From a virus, in IMG/VR virus record IMGVR_UViG_3300017917_000199, positions 20,962 through 84,961 of that record: DNA of 64,000 bases, one strand, 5' to 3'. The notes below the pieces were generated by a model. It had not been told where the DNA came from. It searched no databases and worked only from the letters and a program-made list of their open reading frames with translations. Shown here in pieces: positions 24,001 through 33,622 of the stretch (the first letter of the stretch is position 1; each line of letters begins with the position of its first letter). A program made the position numbers and the translations under genes.

Positions 24001-26472
24001 TTGCGGTTCGTCTGGTAAAATAGTTTGTCTAGGGAATAAGACATAAAAATCTTTACTGTCGATTGGGTCTGGAACGGGTGTTCCACTAGGTAATCCTGTC
24101 CATGTAGGCGGAGCAAGAAGATTATCATAGTTATATGTGATGCTCTTGTTGACTGTAAACCTGTCAATTCTAAAATTGATTAAATTTAATGTATATGGCC
24201 AATTGTTGTTGATATTGTTCTTTATCGTTTCACTGAAACCAGGCTTGGTATAACAAATTACCCATGCTTTAGTGAATCCTAATGTTCCACCGTTCGCTTG
24301 TTGACTAGTCATCCATAATGGTAATAGTTTACTGTTGTACTCTTGACCTAATACGTCAGCTACACGGTTTCTCATATTGTATAAACTATTTGGATACAGT
24401 GTTCTAGCATACCCAGGTGTTCTACTTGTATAGAATCCAGGCGGTAAATCTTTGTCATAGCTAGTGTAGATATCAGTGATACTTGTGTACCAAGGACCTA
24501 ATCCTAAATCAATTGGTCGAGGCCAGATTATAGGATTAGAAATACTTGTTCCTTGTGGGTTTTCCAAATTATCTATGATTTCACTATAGACAACTTCGTA
24601 AACAATTTCACCTGCATCGTTTTTAGCCACTGCTGTTTTTATTTCACCTAATGTTAGATATCTCCAATAATGGTTTCTAGTAACAGCGGCTATATATTCA
24701 TCAATCATACTAGCATATATTCCATATGCATGTTCATAAACTACGTTGGTTGATTTACCAAAGTTAATGTCAGTAGGCCTATAAACTAATTCACTTGGTA
24801 TAATCGTTTCGTCATTCAATAAAGAATTTATTAAATTTCTATCATCTATACCAGGTGTACAAGTTATATATAACGTATCAGTTGGTTGGTCAAACTCTTG
24901 CACAACAGTAACAACAAATGATTTAGATGAACTAATAGTCGGGTAATTAGGAGAATATGCTGTAATTGTAAATGAATATTCTGTAGTATCACCTACATTA
25001 AGTATTTGTTCTGTAGGTTGATCTGCCACTACACCCACAAGTTCACCGTTTGAATTTAAAGTTAAGTTTGGCGGTAATGATCCTTCACTTAAACTATAAT
25101 TTAAAGGAACATCACTAACTGCATTTACGTATAATGTACTTACGGATCCATTGTATATTGTACCTAAATTAGTATCAGTATTCCAAATAATAACTCCTGT
25201 TATATTTTTAGATACACTTAAAGAAAAGTTAAAGTTTGGTGTGGTGATACTAGGAGTACCTGATTTATAAACACGAACGTTAAAATTATAGTTATTCAAC
25301 ACATCAACATTTAGAGTAGGAGTACCAGTTATCCAACCAGTAACAGTATCTCCCACTAAATCAGGTGGTAAATTAGAAAAAGAATATCGTAAATCATTAC
25401 CATCAAAATCATAGCCTATAATTTTGAATGAAAAATAATTGTCACTTTCTATTGTACCTATTTGTGCCGGTACAGATGGATCTACTGGTGGAAGTCTATA
25501 ATAACCATAATATGGATCATTATCATTAAGATTAAATGTTAACGGTCTTGTATTTAAAATTGTAGGTACTCTTGTATTTACTGGATACCCGGGGCCTCCT
25601 TGACTGACAGGCGTATTTTGATTAATGACAGTAATAGAATAACTAGCAATATCATTTCCTAAATCACTGTATAATTTTAGTGCAAATGAATATGTTCTTA
25701 CAGTAGGTTGTCCAACGGATACTGCTGTTAAGGTAGCAGTCATTAAGCCTGAGCTATTTGATAGGGCAAGCACGTTTCCGTCCTGCGTAGTCGTTATAGT
25801 AAATTCAGTGGGACTAACTACACTTTTTACATAGTATGTGACCCCATCGACAATATTTCCAAAAACTGTTCCAGAAAAAACTATAGGTCTACCTGGTGTA
25901 AATTGTATAGTGCTAGAACATGTTAATATATTGGTGCCAGATGTTGTTGTAGTAACATTTGTACTTATTGAACTCAATGTAACTGTAACTGTAGGTGGTT
26001 GAGGGTAACCTCTAATAACACCTTGCTCGTTAATTTCTAATCCAGGGGGCAGCAAACCCTCGCTTAATTCAACAACTACTGAATTTGTTGGCACTGGGTT
26101 GTCAAATTCTATAGGTATTTCTACCCATTGGCTATCTAAAGTGTTTAAGATGTTGCCTTCAGGTGTTGTAAATTGTGGATTTGCAGAACCTGATACTAAC
26201 ATCGAAAATGTTCGGTCACGCAAATTATTTAAATTATCAGTGGCTCTTATAGTAAATGTTGAAGTTGTATCAGTAGTTACTAAAGTTGGTATGCCATTTA
26301 TTAATCCACTGGTAGAAATTCTTAATCCAACTGGTAATGACCCGCTTATCAAAGTGTAAGTCACACTTGTTGCTGGTAATACAGGAGAAGCAGATAACTG
26401 CACCGTTACTGTTAGACCGGCTGTATATCCACCTAATGACCCCGCCGCAGTATTCCAAATTGGTTGTGCCAT
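23998..26472 (-). CDS. Large Ig-like (He_PIG-type) virion protein
   Basis: 824 aa. Repeated putative-Ig units are visible: TYTLISGSLPVGLRISTSGL followed by INGIPT; LSEGLLPPGLEINEQGVIRG; FSNLPPDLVGDTVTGWITGT; LSEGSLPPNLTLNSNGELVG. These have the LPPGL ... G-x-I-x-G-x-P pattern of He_PIG domains. About residues 180-250 hold the YYVK/FT domain shared with other proteins in this window. The last ~280 residues are a different, aromatic-rich domain (YEHAYGIYASMIDEYIAAV; WVICYTKPGFSETIK). Probably a baseplate or fibre protein that contacts the host surface. It is followed upstream by the endolysin gene at 1 nt. Confidence 0.7.
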   Translation of the reverse strand: MAQPIWNTAAGSLGGYTAGLTVTVQLSASPVLPATSVTYTLISGSLPVGLRISTSGLINGIPTLVTTDTTSTFTIRATDNLNNLRDRTFSMLVSGSANPQFTTPEGNILNTLDSQWVEIPIEFDNPVPTNSVVVELSEGLLPPGLEINEQGVIRGYPQPPTVTVTLSSISTNVTTTTSGTNILTCSSTIQFTPGRPIVFSGTVFGNIVDGVTYYVKSVVSPTEFTITTTQDGNVLALSNSSGLMTATLTAVSVGQPTVRTYSFALKLYSDLGNDIASYSITVINQNTPVSQGGPGYPVNTRVPTILNTRPLTFNLNDNDPYYGYYRLPPVDPSVPAQIGTIESDNYFSFKIIGYDFDGNDLRYSFSNLPPDLVGDTVTGWITGTPTLNVDVLNNYNFNVRVYKSGTPSITTPNFNFSLSVSKNITGVIIWNTDTNLGTIYNGSVSTLYVNAVSDVPLNYSLSEGSLPPNLTLNSNGELVGVVADQPTEQILNVGDTTEYSFTITAYSPNYPTISSSKSFVVTVVQEFDQPTDTLYITCTPGIDDRNLINSLLNDETIIPSELVYRPTDINFGKSTNVVYEHAYGIYASMIDEYIAAVTRNHYWRYLTLGEIKTAVAKNDAGEIVYEVVYSEIIDNLENPQGTSISNPIIWPRPIDLGLGPWYTSITDIYTSYDKDLPPGFYTSRTPGYARTLYPNSLYNMRNRVADVLGQEYNSKLLPLWMTSQQANGGTLGFTKAWVICYTKPGFSETIKNNINNNWPYTLNLINFRIDRFTVNKSITYNYDNLLAPPTWTGLPSGTPVPDPIDSKDFYVLFPRQTILPDEPQ

Positions 26473-26473
26473 A

Positions 26474-27097
26474 TTAATGTACGCCTAAATGCTGTAATGC
26501 TAAATGGTAGTGATGCTCTCTATCAGCTAACCCAATAGTTCCACCATTAATGCGTTTTGTTAAGGTGACGAAATCATCACGGTCACAATATTGATTTAAT
26601 TTATTATTATCCCAAAACCATCCTGCACTTGCTACGGCACCGTTAGGTGTTTCTAAATAAGCAATAGTATCTTCGATAGACATGTCCAATGCTTCTGCAA
26701 ACTTTGTGTAGTTTTCACGACCAGTCAATTGAATTAACCCACGTCCTCTAAATTTAAATCCATCCCCGCTTGCCTCATCACCGTTCTTCATGCGATTAGC
26801 GTAAACACGATTAGCAATCTTTTGTGGTTGACGTTCATACTGTTTTGCTAATTCTTCAGTAGGAAAATACTTTTTAAATGTACCCATCAAACCCTTAGCA
26901 CTGTAATTTAGATTTTCTACTACCGCAGTAAAGCCACCCGATTCGTGTGCTATCTGTGCTAAGAATCCTGCAACACGCTTTGGGTTCTCAAACATTTCAT
27001 AATACTCAGCTACTGTATTCAATGGTTCTACATAACCTTCTAATGTAGAACGTTTTGTTTTTGGACACATTGCTTGTAATAATTCTAAAGTTATCAT
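26474..27097 (-). CDS. GH19 chitinase-like endolysin
   Basis: 207 aa, family 19 glycoside hydrolase, used by many phages to cleave peptidoglycan. The catalytic-glutamate motif AHESGGF is at about residue 50, followed by NLNYSAKGLMGTF, FKFRGRGLIQLTGRENYTKF and a late VASAGWFWDNNKLN and RINGGTIGLADR, all in family order. No signal peptide or transmembrane segment, so it needs a holin (candidate at 15109). It lies among fibre genes, so it may alternatively be a virion-bound lysin. AAGGAAAT precedes the ATG. Confidence 0.9.
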   Translation of the reverse strand: MITLELLQAMCPKTKRSTLEGYVEPLNTVAEYYEMFENPKRVAGFLAQIAHESGGFTAVVENLNYSAKGLMGTFKKYFPTEELAKQYERQPQKIANRVYANRMKNGDEASGDGFKFRGRGLIQLTGRENYTKFAEALDMSIEDTIAYLETPNGAVASAGWFWDNNKLNQYCDRDDFVTLTKRINGGTIGLADREHHYHLALQHLGVH

Positions 27098-27106
27098 TTA
27101 ATTTCC

Positions 27107-29803
27107 TTATGCGTATGTTGCACCTACTGTATACCACTGAGTAGAACTTGATGCAATAAATTGTAATGAACTTGACGTAGGCATTGTTAATGCTGCGTTA
27201 GCTGCTTGTGAATTTATAATCGCGCTACTAGCAGGATATACCAATAAACTATTTGCGCTAGTGTTAACAATATTAATTACCATACCTGCTACTGCTGTAG
27301 GTAATACAACACCTTGACCAGTTGATACTGTAGATACGATGTTGATTTCTTTTGTTAGCGGAGTCGCGTTACCTTGAACAGTTCCTGCGGCACTAATTCC
27401 AGTGTTTACTGAACGAATATGATAACCCGTTGTTATAACATTCCCACTTGTTATATTTCCAGATGAACTAACATTACCGAATATATTGCCAATTATATTA
27501 CCTGCGTTAATATTACCAGATACAATCAAATATGATAACGTACCAACTTCTGTAATGTTAGGTTGTGAAGATGCGGCTGTTGCAAATTTACCAGTAAAGA
27601 AATTTGCTGTTGCAAGATTTCCTAAATTAGCATTTACTGATATGATATTCCCGCCTACAGTTAGTGCACCTGTTGTCTTGTTGAACGTTAAATTCGCGTT
27701 ACCTGCATAAGTAGAACCACCGTCATTGAATATAACTTGAGTATTTGCACCTTGCGCCGGAACCAATGTTGCAGTGTCCCAAGACAATGAACCACTTCCG
27801 TTTGTTCGTAAGAATGCGCCATTAACGCCACCTGTAATAGTTACATTACCGTTAGGACCTAAGTTAGTCAAACCACTAACTGTAAGTCCTGTTAATGTAC
27901 CTACACTAGTAACATTAGGTTGACTTGCAGTTGTTAGACTACCTGTTAATCGTGTAGCTATTACACCTGTAGCACCTATGTTACCTACGTTAGCATTGCC
28001 CGTAACATTTAATGTACCTGCAACATTCACCCCAGTACTGGTTACAACCTGTACATTAGATACACCTGCAACACTCGTATTTACATTACCATTTAAATCT
28101 ACAGAAACGTTGCTTGTTCCATTAACAATAAATGAACCTGCAGCTACTGAGATGTTGCTGATTTGCCAACCATCACCCGCTAAGTATGCTCCTTTAATTG
28201 TACCACTATTAGCATAAACATTACCTGCTACTACGTTAGCAGTTACAGCTAAAGCACTTAATGTACCTACACTAGTAATATTAGGTTGTGCATTAGTAGT
28301 TACTGTTCCAGCTGTAGTAGCACTTGTTGCGGTTGTAGCTGTTGTAGCTAAGCCTGCATTAGTTGCGTAAGTTGCATTTGCAACAGTTCCTGTAACATTA
28401 CCACCTGCTATATTTGATAATCCACTACCGTCACCACTTACATTAGTGAATACACCATTACTAGCACCAATATTACCAACATTAGCGTTACCAGAAACTG
28501 ATAGTGTTGATAGTACACCTACACCAGTAATGTTGGGCTGTGTGGCGGTTGTTACTGTTCCGGCTGTAGTAGCGTTACCTGATAAGTTAGCTGTTATAAC
28601 ATTTGCTGAAAAACTTCCATTAGCATCACGAATGACAACAGTATTAGGTGTTGCTGCACTGTCAGTTGTGTACCCGTCTAATAAATCAGCGTTTAAGTTT
28701 GCAACTTTGGTTGTACTAGATACTGATAGTGGTGCCGTGCCTGTCGCAATAGTAGAAATTAGTTGACCAGCAGTTATTAGGTTTGATCCAGTTATATTGC
28801 CAGAAGAATCTAGCGTACCAGCAACATTAACACCCGTTGATTTAACTATTAATACGTTTGCGGTACCCGCTACACTTAAATTAATATTACCACTAGCTGC
28901 AGGAATATTTAAATTGCTCGTACCATTAGACAACGGGCTTACTAAGTTACCTATTACTACATTTGCTAGTGTAGTATCACCAGTTACATTTAATGTACCG
29001 GCAACATTGACACCCGTACTAGTTACAACGTGTACGTTAGCCACGCCGCCAACACTTGTATTAACATTACTATTTGTAACAACAATTACATTACTTGTAC
29101 CGCCTTCAATTTTGTTACCGGCAGAAACTGACAAATTAGATAATAGATAACCATCACCGCTGAAATAATTAGCTGTTACTAAATTACCTAAATTAGCATT
29201 TCCTGATGTGATATTTCCCGCAACACCTAAACTAGTTAATGTACCTACACTTGTAATATTTGGTTGTGCATTAGTTGTTAATGTGCCTGTAAAGAAATTA
29301 GCACTTATCGAGTTTCCAGCTGTAATATTTCCTACATTACTGTTACCGGTTACATTTAATGCACCTACTACTGATAGATTACTACCTACGTTTGCATAAC
29401 CTGTTACTATTAGATTCCCTCCCACATTAGAGTTTCCTGTAACAGATGAATTTCCAGTTAATGACAAATTACCGGTAGATAAAGTTGGAGGAACGTCAAT
29501 ATATAATTGTTGCGATGTATTAGAAAGTATAGCAGTGGTTCCACCATTACTACCAATACCTACACTCAATGTCGATGTTCTTACTTGAACACACGCTAAT
29601 GTAGCACTGACTACAACGTTTCCAGTGGGAGAACTAACGGATATACCGGCGCCTGGTGTATTGTTAACAGTAACAACACTACCTAAAATAGTTGTAGCGT
29701 ATAGTTCGGAAAAGTTATTTTGTACCTTTTGAAACGCGGTTCGTATCGCATCTGCATCTGGATCGTCTGGAAACGCTCCAAAATCAATATATTGTTGTGC
29801 CAT
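27107..29803 (-). CDS. Long repetitive tail fibre
   Basis: 898 aa. N-terminal FPDDPDADAIRTAFQKVQNN followed by FSELY is a phage fibre-attachment module. The rest is tandem Gly/Asn/Val/Thr repeats with recurring units such as PNITSVGTLTSLGVAGNI, VVTSTGVNVAGTLNVTG and GNANVGNIGA, at both protein and DNA level, expected to fold as an elongated trimeric beta structure. The C-terminal ~90 residues (VNTGISAAGTVQGNATPLTK to YTVGATYA) form a distinct, less repetitive tip. Related repeats occur in the fibre at 52783-54888. Late-type element 19 nt upstream. Confidence 0.75.
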   Translation of the reverse strand: MAQQYIDFGAFPDDPDADAIRTAFQKVQNNFSELYATTILGSVVTVNNTPGAGISVSSPTGNVVVSATLACVQVRTSTLSVGIGSNGGTTAILSNTSQQLYIDVPPTLSTGNLSLTGNSSVTGNSNVGGNLIVTGYANVGSNLSVVGALNVTGNSNVGNITAGNSISANFFTGTLTTNAQPNITSVGTLTSLGVAGNITSGNANLGNLVTANYFSGDGYLLSNLSVSAGNKIEGGTSNVIVVTNSNVNTSVGGVANVHVVTSTGVNVAGTLNVTGDTTLANVVIGNLVSPLSNGTSNLNIPAASGNINLSVAGTANVLIVKSTGVNVAGTLDSSGNITGSNLITAGQLISTIATGTAPLSVSSTTKVANLNADLLDGYTTDSAATPNTVVIRDANGSFSANVITANLSGNATTAGTVTTATQPNITGVGVLSTLSVSGNANVGNIGASNGVFTNVSGDGSGLSNIAGGNVTGTVANATYATNAGLATTATTATSATTAGTVTTNAQPNITSVGTLSALAVTANVVAGNVYANSGTIKGAYLAGDGWQISNISVAAGSFIVNGTSNVSVDLNGNVNTSVAGVSNVQVVTSTGVNVAGTLNVTGNANVGNIGATGVIATRLTGSLTTASQPNVTSVGTLTGLTVSGLTNLGPNGNVTITGGVNGAFLRTNGSGSLSWDTATLVPAQGANTQVIFNDGGSTYAGNANLTFNKTTGALTVGGNIISVNANLGNLATANFFTGKFATAASSQPNITEVGTLSYLIVSGNINAGNIIGNIFGNVSSSGNITSGNVITTGYHIRSVNTGISAAGTVQGNATPLTKEINIVSTVSTGQGVVLPTAVAGMVINIVNTSANSLLVYPASSAIINSQAANAALTMPTSSSLQFIASSSTQWYTVGATYA

Positions 29804-29822
29804 TTTTATATCACCTTATCTA

Positions 29823-29831
29823 TTATTTATC
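29823..29831 (-). promoter_or_regulatory. Late-type promoter element GATAAATAA
   Basis: Minus strand, 19 nt before the fibre ATG 29803. Confidence 0.6.
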
Positions 29832-29855
29832 GTTTTTAGATAAATGGATGCCCAA

Positions 29856-29886
29856 AAAAATACCCGACTGTTGCCGGGTATTTTTA
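29856..29886 (-). terminator. Rho-independent terminator after 706-aa gene
   Basis: AAAAATACCCG ... CGGGTATTTTT: a 6-bp core stem TACCCG/CGGGTA (29861-29880) extended by A/T tracts, 14 nt past the stop at 29900 and before the fibre promoter. Confidence 0.8.
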
Positions 29887-29899
29887 ATTTAAGTTAGTA

Positions 29900-32020
29900 T
29901 CACTTGATACCTGCTAACTTTTTCCAGTCATTAACTGATTCGTTAGTAGCACCATTGTAACCCATGCGGTCATTCTGACCTGCGATTACAGGGACTGTTG
30001 TTTGACCGGTTGATTTCTTCTTATTCAAACCACTAGAAATAACATCAGTCATAAACTTGATATCAGTTTCAAATGTATCATCAGCACTGTTTGCATAAGA
30101 TTCTTCTAAATCTTTTTCTTCTTCGGCTGCTGCTTCATAAGATGCTGCTTCAGCTTCGTGTTCACCTTTAGCGTAGTTTGCAGATGCTTCGTCTTCGGCA
30201 GCTTCTGCATTTTCGTCAGCAGAAGTTTCTTGTTCTTCTGTTTCGTCTTCTGCTACTTGGTAAGTACGTTGATCCATTGTTTCTGTTTCTTCAACAGCTT
30301 CTTCGTCATCACATCCGCAATCAGATTTTCCGCATGCATCACATACTTCTTCGTGGTCTTCATCTTCAAAGTCGTGGTCATGACCAGCAAATCCTGCTTC
30401 TGGACCTTTTGGCTCAGCACCTACTACCTTTTTGATTAAGTTCATCATGCCATCATGGTCATCAACTACATCAATCTCAGCACCACCTGTACCGATTTCT
30501 GCAGGCTCACCTTTATCTACTGTCATTGGTGCTGCTGCAGGAGCTTCTTCACCACCAAACAAACCTAAACCAGCTTGCTTAATTAATGCTAATAGTTGGT
30601 CAGCTTCACCGTCTTGTGCAGTTACTGAAACTGAATCAGGCATTCCTTGTTGACCTTTACTGATAGAAACAGTCATACCTTCACTAACTTCTTCTTTACC
30701 TTCTAGTAAAGCATTTAGTTCTTTGTCCCATGATTCAAAAGCAAATGGGCTTTCAGTTACTTTAGCATCATAATTTGTTTTGTCTGTAAATGTTTTGCCA
30801 CCAACACTGAACTTACCACCTTTTGGTGTCTTGGCAAGTGCTGCTGTAAATGCATTGCCTTCTTCTACACCATCGTGTTCAGCTTGGTCAGCCATGCCAC
30901 TTACTGTTGCTGGAGGTGTTGTTTCACCTACATAACCTTGTATTGGCATCTGTCCATAGCACTCATCTAGACCTTCTTTGTAGCCTTCGTGATAATGTCT
31001 TGCTTCTTCCATATCGTCATAACGGCAGTTATAACCTTCTTTTGCAAGAGCATGTGCCTTACCTGCTAATCTTGCAGATTGTAATTTATGATTCATACCT
31101 TCATCAACTTTCTTTTTGTCTTGTGCGGCTTTTTTCATTGACTCTTTCTTGTTGCCGTCTTTGTCTAAATCTAAGAAGTCAGGTTTAGCTTTACCTTCTA
31201 ATGTAGTTGCGCTACGTCCTGCACCTAATCCTGCACCTGCTGTGCTATCATCTGTAGGGATCGTACCTTCTTCAATGCTTTCATGTGTAGCACGTAGTTT
31301 AGCTAACACTGCACCCGCTACTTTTTCACCGCGTTCTTTAGAACCATAACGCTTTGCAGCGTCAGCAGCAATCTTAGCAAATTGCTTACCTGGCTTACCG
31401 ATATCTTTACCAGCACGCGCTTTCTTAGCACTGTAATCACCTGTAGCTTCATCCATGTCATCTTCTGACATAGTTTGTTGACCTTGTTGTACAGGCTGAC
31501 CTGGTTTTTGTTGTTGAGTAGGAACAACAATCTGTGCTTTCTTTTGTTGTGCTAGTTTACTGATAGCATCTTTCATTGCTTGACCAGCAGGACTGTTATC
31601 ATCAATGTGTAAGAAGCCTGCGCCAGTTTGCTGTGTGTCGCCTTGCTTACCAACTACTGGAATAGCTTGTTGAGCCATCATTTCATTCAATGCTGCATCC
31701 ATTGAATCAAAATATTCTTTTAGTCTGTGCTTCTTAGAAACAGTGCCTACTTCTTTCTTAGGCTTTTGTCCAGCACCTAAAGCAGCACCAAGACTCTTAG
31801 TATCAAACTTTTTCTCTTCGCCTGTCTCACTGTCAGCATTCTTCTTAGGACGACCGCGACCCTTTTTAGGTGCATCAGCTTTTACTTTTTTGCCTTCAGA
31901 ATCTTCATCGTCTTTGCGACCATAGCCACCTGGCTCAGCAGTGTGAATACGACCTTTACCTGTTTCTTTTGTAGCTTCATTCAACTGGTCTAGTTGTGAT
32001 AATAAACTTTTGAAATCCAT
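29900..32020 (-). CDS. Large acidic/basic mosaic protein, putative internal head or scaffold protein
   Basis: 706 aa. N-terminus SQLDQLNE-A gives an L-x-E/A cleavage match at residue 15. About residue 55 is KKGRGRPKKN, an AT-hook that could bind AT-rich DNA. About residues 195-245 is a basic helical module (SAKKARAGKDIGKPGKQFAK), then PDFLDLDKDGNKKESMKKAA (about 285), which resembles an EF-hand/dockerin loop; both recur in marine phage proteins. The C-terminal third is very acidic, with CDACGKSDCGC (about 565). It follows the 210-aa CTS-type gene and gp16, so it is a late gene. Scaffold, internal protein or DNA-condensing protein are all possible. Confidence 0.65.
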   Translation of the reverse strand: MDFKSLLSQLDQLNEATKETGKGRIHTAEPGGYGRKDDEDSEGKKVKADAPKKGRGRPKKNADSETGEEKKFDTKSLGAALGAGQKPKKEVGTVSKKHRLKEYFDSMDAALNEMMAQQAIPVVGKQGDTQQTGAGFLHIDDNSPAGQAMKDAISKLAQQKKAQIVVPTQQQKPGQPVQQGQQTMSEDDMDEATGDYSAKKARAGKDIGKPGKQFAKIAADAAKRYGSKERGEKVAGAVLAKLRATHESIEEGTIPTDDSTAGAGLGAGRSATTLEGKAKPDFLDLDKDGNKKESMKKAAQDKKKVDEGMNHKLQSARLAGKAHALAKEGYNCRYDDMEEARHYHEGYKEGLDECYGQMPIQGYVGETTPPATVSGMADQAEHDGVEEGNAFTAALAKTPKGGKFSVGGKTFTDKTNYDAKVTESPFAFESWDKELNALLEGKEEVSEGMTVSISKGQQGMPDSVSVTAQDGEADQLLALIKQAGLGLFGGEEAPAAAPMTVDKGEPAEIGTGGAEIDVVDDHDGMMNLIKKVVGAEPKGPEAGFAGHDHDFEDEDHEEVCDACGKSDCGCDDEEAVEETETMDQRTYQVAEDETEEQETSADENAEAAEDEASANYAKGEHEAEAASYEAAAEEEKDLEESYANSADDTFETDIKFMTDVISSGLNKKKSTGQTTVPVIAGQNDRMGYNGATNESVNDWKKLAGIK

Positions 32021-32031
32021 TTTAGTTATCC

Positions 32032-32661
32032 TTATTTGTTAAAACTAGCACCAGTTTTAGGTTTTGCTGGGCGTGTGATTGTAGTCATTGGACTCTTTGC
32101 ACCTAACTTATCGTCAGATAGATATGGTTTGAAAGGGTCAAACGCATCAGGTGTTTCTTTAGCAGCATATTGCATTTCAATCTTATCATCTTTAGATTGA
32201 TCCTTAATACTCTGTAAATATGAATCACCGTATGCTTTAGCAGCTTCTTTAGCACCAGGCTGTTCTTCCATTTCTTCGTGTGTAAGAACTGGGTTGTGAT
32301 CCATTTCGTTTGCGTATCCTGCCATTTCGCTGTTGATGCTATCATCAAAGCTAGAACTAATACAACGAACCATATTTACGTTATAACCTAATAGTTGAGC
32401 AATTTGCTGAACCATTGGCTCTGTAGCTGGATATCTAAATTCGCACTTTAGAATAGTTACAGACTGATTCGCCAAGTTAGGAAAACCATATGGGTCTTTT
32501 TGTATAGGTGTTTGAACTGGGTCAGAGATTTTAACTGGGTCAAACTTCTTCAAATTGTATTTGAACAAGTCAACAAAGTTTTTATCAACATCACCGGCGA
32601 TTTTGATAGTGTAATTGTAAGTCTTTACACTTTCCATTATGTATTGTTTGAGGCTTCGCAT
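32032..32661 (-). CDS. Putative internal head protein with capsid-targeting-like N-terminus
   Basis: 209 aa from ATG 32661 (MRSLKQYIME-S), chosen because AGGA lies 8-9 nt upstream; a longer frame begins in the gp16 stop. The first ten residues closely resemble the T4 internal-protein targeting peptide (M-K-x-x-Q-E-F-I-x-E). The body has YNYTIKIAGDVDKNFVDLFK and VTILKCEFRYPATEPMVQQI, which I recognise as a family conserved in T4-like marine phages without known function. Late-type element GATAAATACT 18 nt upstream. It lies just after gp16. Confidence 0.7.
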   Translation of the reverse strand: MRSLKQYIMESVKTYNYTIKIAGDVDKNFVDLFKYNLKKFDPVKISDPVQTPIQKDPYGFPNLANQSVTILKCEFRYPATEPMVQQIAQLLGYNVNMVRCISSSFDDSINSEMAGYANEMDHNPVLTHEEMEEQPGAKEAAKAYGDSYLQSIKDQSKDDKIEMQYAAKETPDAFDPFKPYLSDDKLGAKSPMTTITRPAKPKTGASFNK

Positions 32662-32679
32662 CGTGTTATTCCTGTATTC

Positions 32680-32689
32680 AGTATTTATC
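32680..32689 (-). promoter_or_regulatory. Late-type promoter element GATAAATACT
   Basis: Exact 10-mer, 18 nt before ATG 32661, overlapping the gp16 stop codon. Confidence 0.6.
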
Positions 32690-33170
32690 ATTTCTCATCG
32701 GTTTTTGAGTTGAGCATTCTTAGTAATTCGTTCCTATCTAATGATTTACCCTCACCGACTGGAGTGTTTTCAATTTCTTCTGTTTTGCTAGCAAGTTTTT
32801 GGTCTAGTTGTGCTTTCTTTAACTGCAAATCAAGCATTTTTAGCTTTTTATTAATCTTTGCTGTCTTAGCTGTGATAGCGTGTCCTAGCATAGAACTAGC
32901 ACTATTGAATATTTCACTAGCAAAACGACTATCAACTTGCATACCTAGATCCATTAAGTCTTTATAACTGCTAGTGGCAAGTTGTGCTAACTCGTCCATT
33001 TCTCCATCCGCAGCTTCTAAACCTTTAACTTGAGGTAATGCATTTTCAATCTTTTCTAAGTTATTCAATGCTTCTGTTGTTATTTCTTCTGCATCCTGAG
33101 GAATGTTCAGCATAACACCGCTAGTGTCATCTTCAGGAAGTTCAAATAATTCGTTGAGTTTTTTGGTCAT
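32688..33170 (-). CDS. 16: Terminase small subunit (gp16)
   Basis: 160 aa (T4 gp16: 164 aa). Recognises phage DNA and regulates the gp17 packaging motor. Sequence shows the marine gp16 pattern: MTKKLNELFELPEDD, a helix-rich centre (MDELAQLATSSYKDLMDLGM, QVDSRFASEIFNSASSMLG) and the coiled KTAKINKKLKMLDLQLKKAQ. The large subunit gp17 is not beside it, unlike T4. AATAAATACT lies 3 nt before the ATG. Confidence 0.75.
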   Translation of the reverse strand: MTKKLNELFELPEDDTSGVMLNIPQDAEEITTEALNNLEKIENALPQVKGLEAADGEMDELAQLATSSYKDLMDLGMQVDSRFASEIFNSASSMLGHAITAKTAKINKKLKMLDLQLKKAQLDQKLASKTEEIENTPVGEGKSLDRNELLRMLNSKTDEK

Positions 33171-33182
33171 GAAAGTATTTAT

Positions 33183-33620
33183 TTACTTACGTGAACCATT
33201 TCTAAAAAGGTCATCTTCTGTGATTACACGAAACGTATAACCTTGCTGTTTGCAGTAAGCAGTTGCTGCTTGCCACTTAGCATGATTGATAGCTACAATA
33301 GCCCTGTCTTTAGCACTAGCTACTCTACTTTCAATAAGACTCTGTTTCTTTGGTTTTATTTCCACAATTTCAGCAAGTTGTCTGCCGTGTTTGTTTTGAT
33401 ATACTACGAAAAAGTCAGGAACGTAACGTGACATTTTTCCAGTCAATGGGTGACGATAAGGTACTGATATAGCTTCACTGGCCCAATACAATATATTTGC
33501 ATTGTTATCGCAGAAGTTCATAAATGTAAGTTCCCAGCCACTACGATATTTAGGCTTATGATTCCCTACATATTTCTGAGGGTTCTTGGGAGTAAAGATT
33601 CCTTGTGCCCAGTTTCCCAT
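33183..33620 (-). CDS. 4: Head completion protein (gp4)
   Basis: 145 aa (T4 gp4: 150 aa). In T4 gp4/gp50 completes the packaged head before tail joining. Residues match T4 gp4 along the length: NPQKYVGNHKPKYRSGWELT, WASEAISVPYRH, RYVPDFFVVY, EIVEIKPKKQ, KWQAATAYCKQQGYTFRVIT. The D-x(n)-E-I-K arrangement (PDFF ... EIKPKK) is that of TnsA-like PD-(D/E)XK nucleases, and the putative catalytic residues are intact. Neighbours are gp16 and tail genes. Confidence 0.9.
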   Translation of the reverse strand: MGNWAQGIFTPKNPQKYVGNHKPKYRSGWELTFMNFCDNNANILYWASEAISVPYRHPLTGKMSRYVPDFFVVYQNKHGRQLAEIVEIKPKKQSLIESRVASAKDRAIVAINHAKWQAATAYCKQQGYTFRVITEDDLFRNGSRK

Positions 33621-33622
33621 GA

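Noticed and set aside
27486-29399. Several plus-strand hydrophobic frames opposite the 898-aa fibre, looking like membrane proteins
   Set aside because: Reverse complement of Gly/Asn/Val/Thr repeats naturally yields Leu/Val/Pro-rich frames; no ribosome sites.
27107-29803. Regularly spaced DNA repeats suggesting a CRISPR array
   Set aside because: Repeats are in frame, degenerate and unequal in spacing, and they encode a tail fibre.
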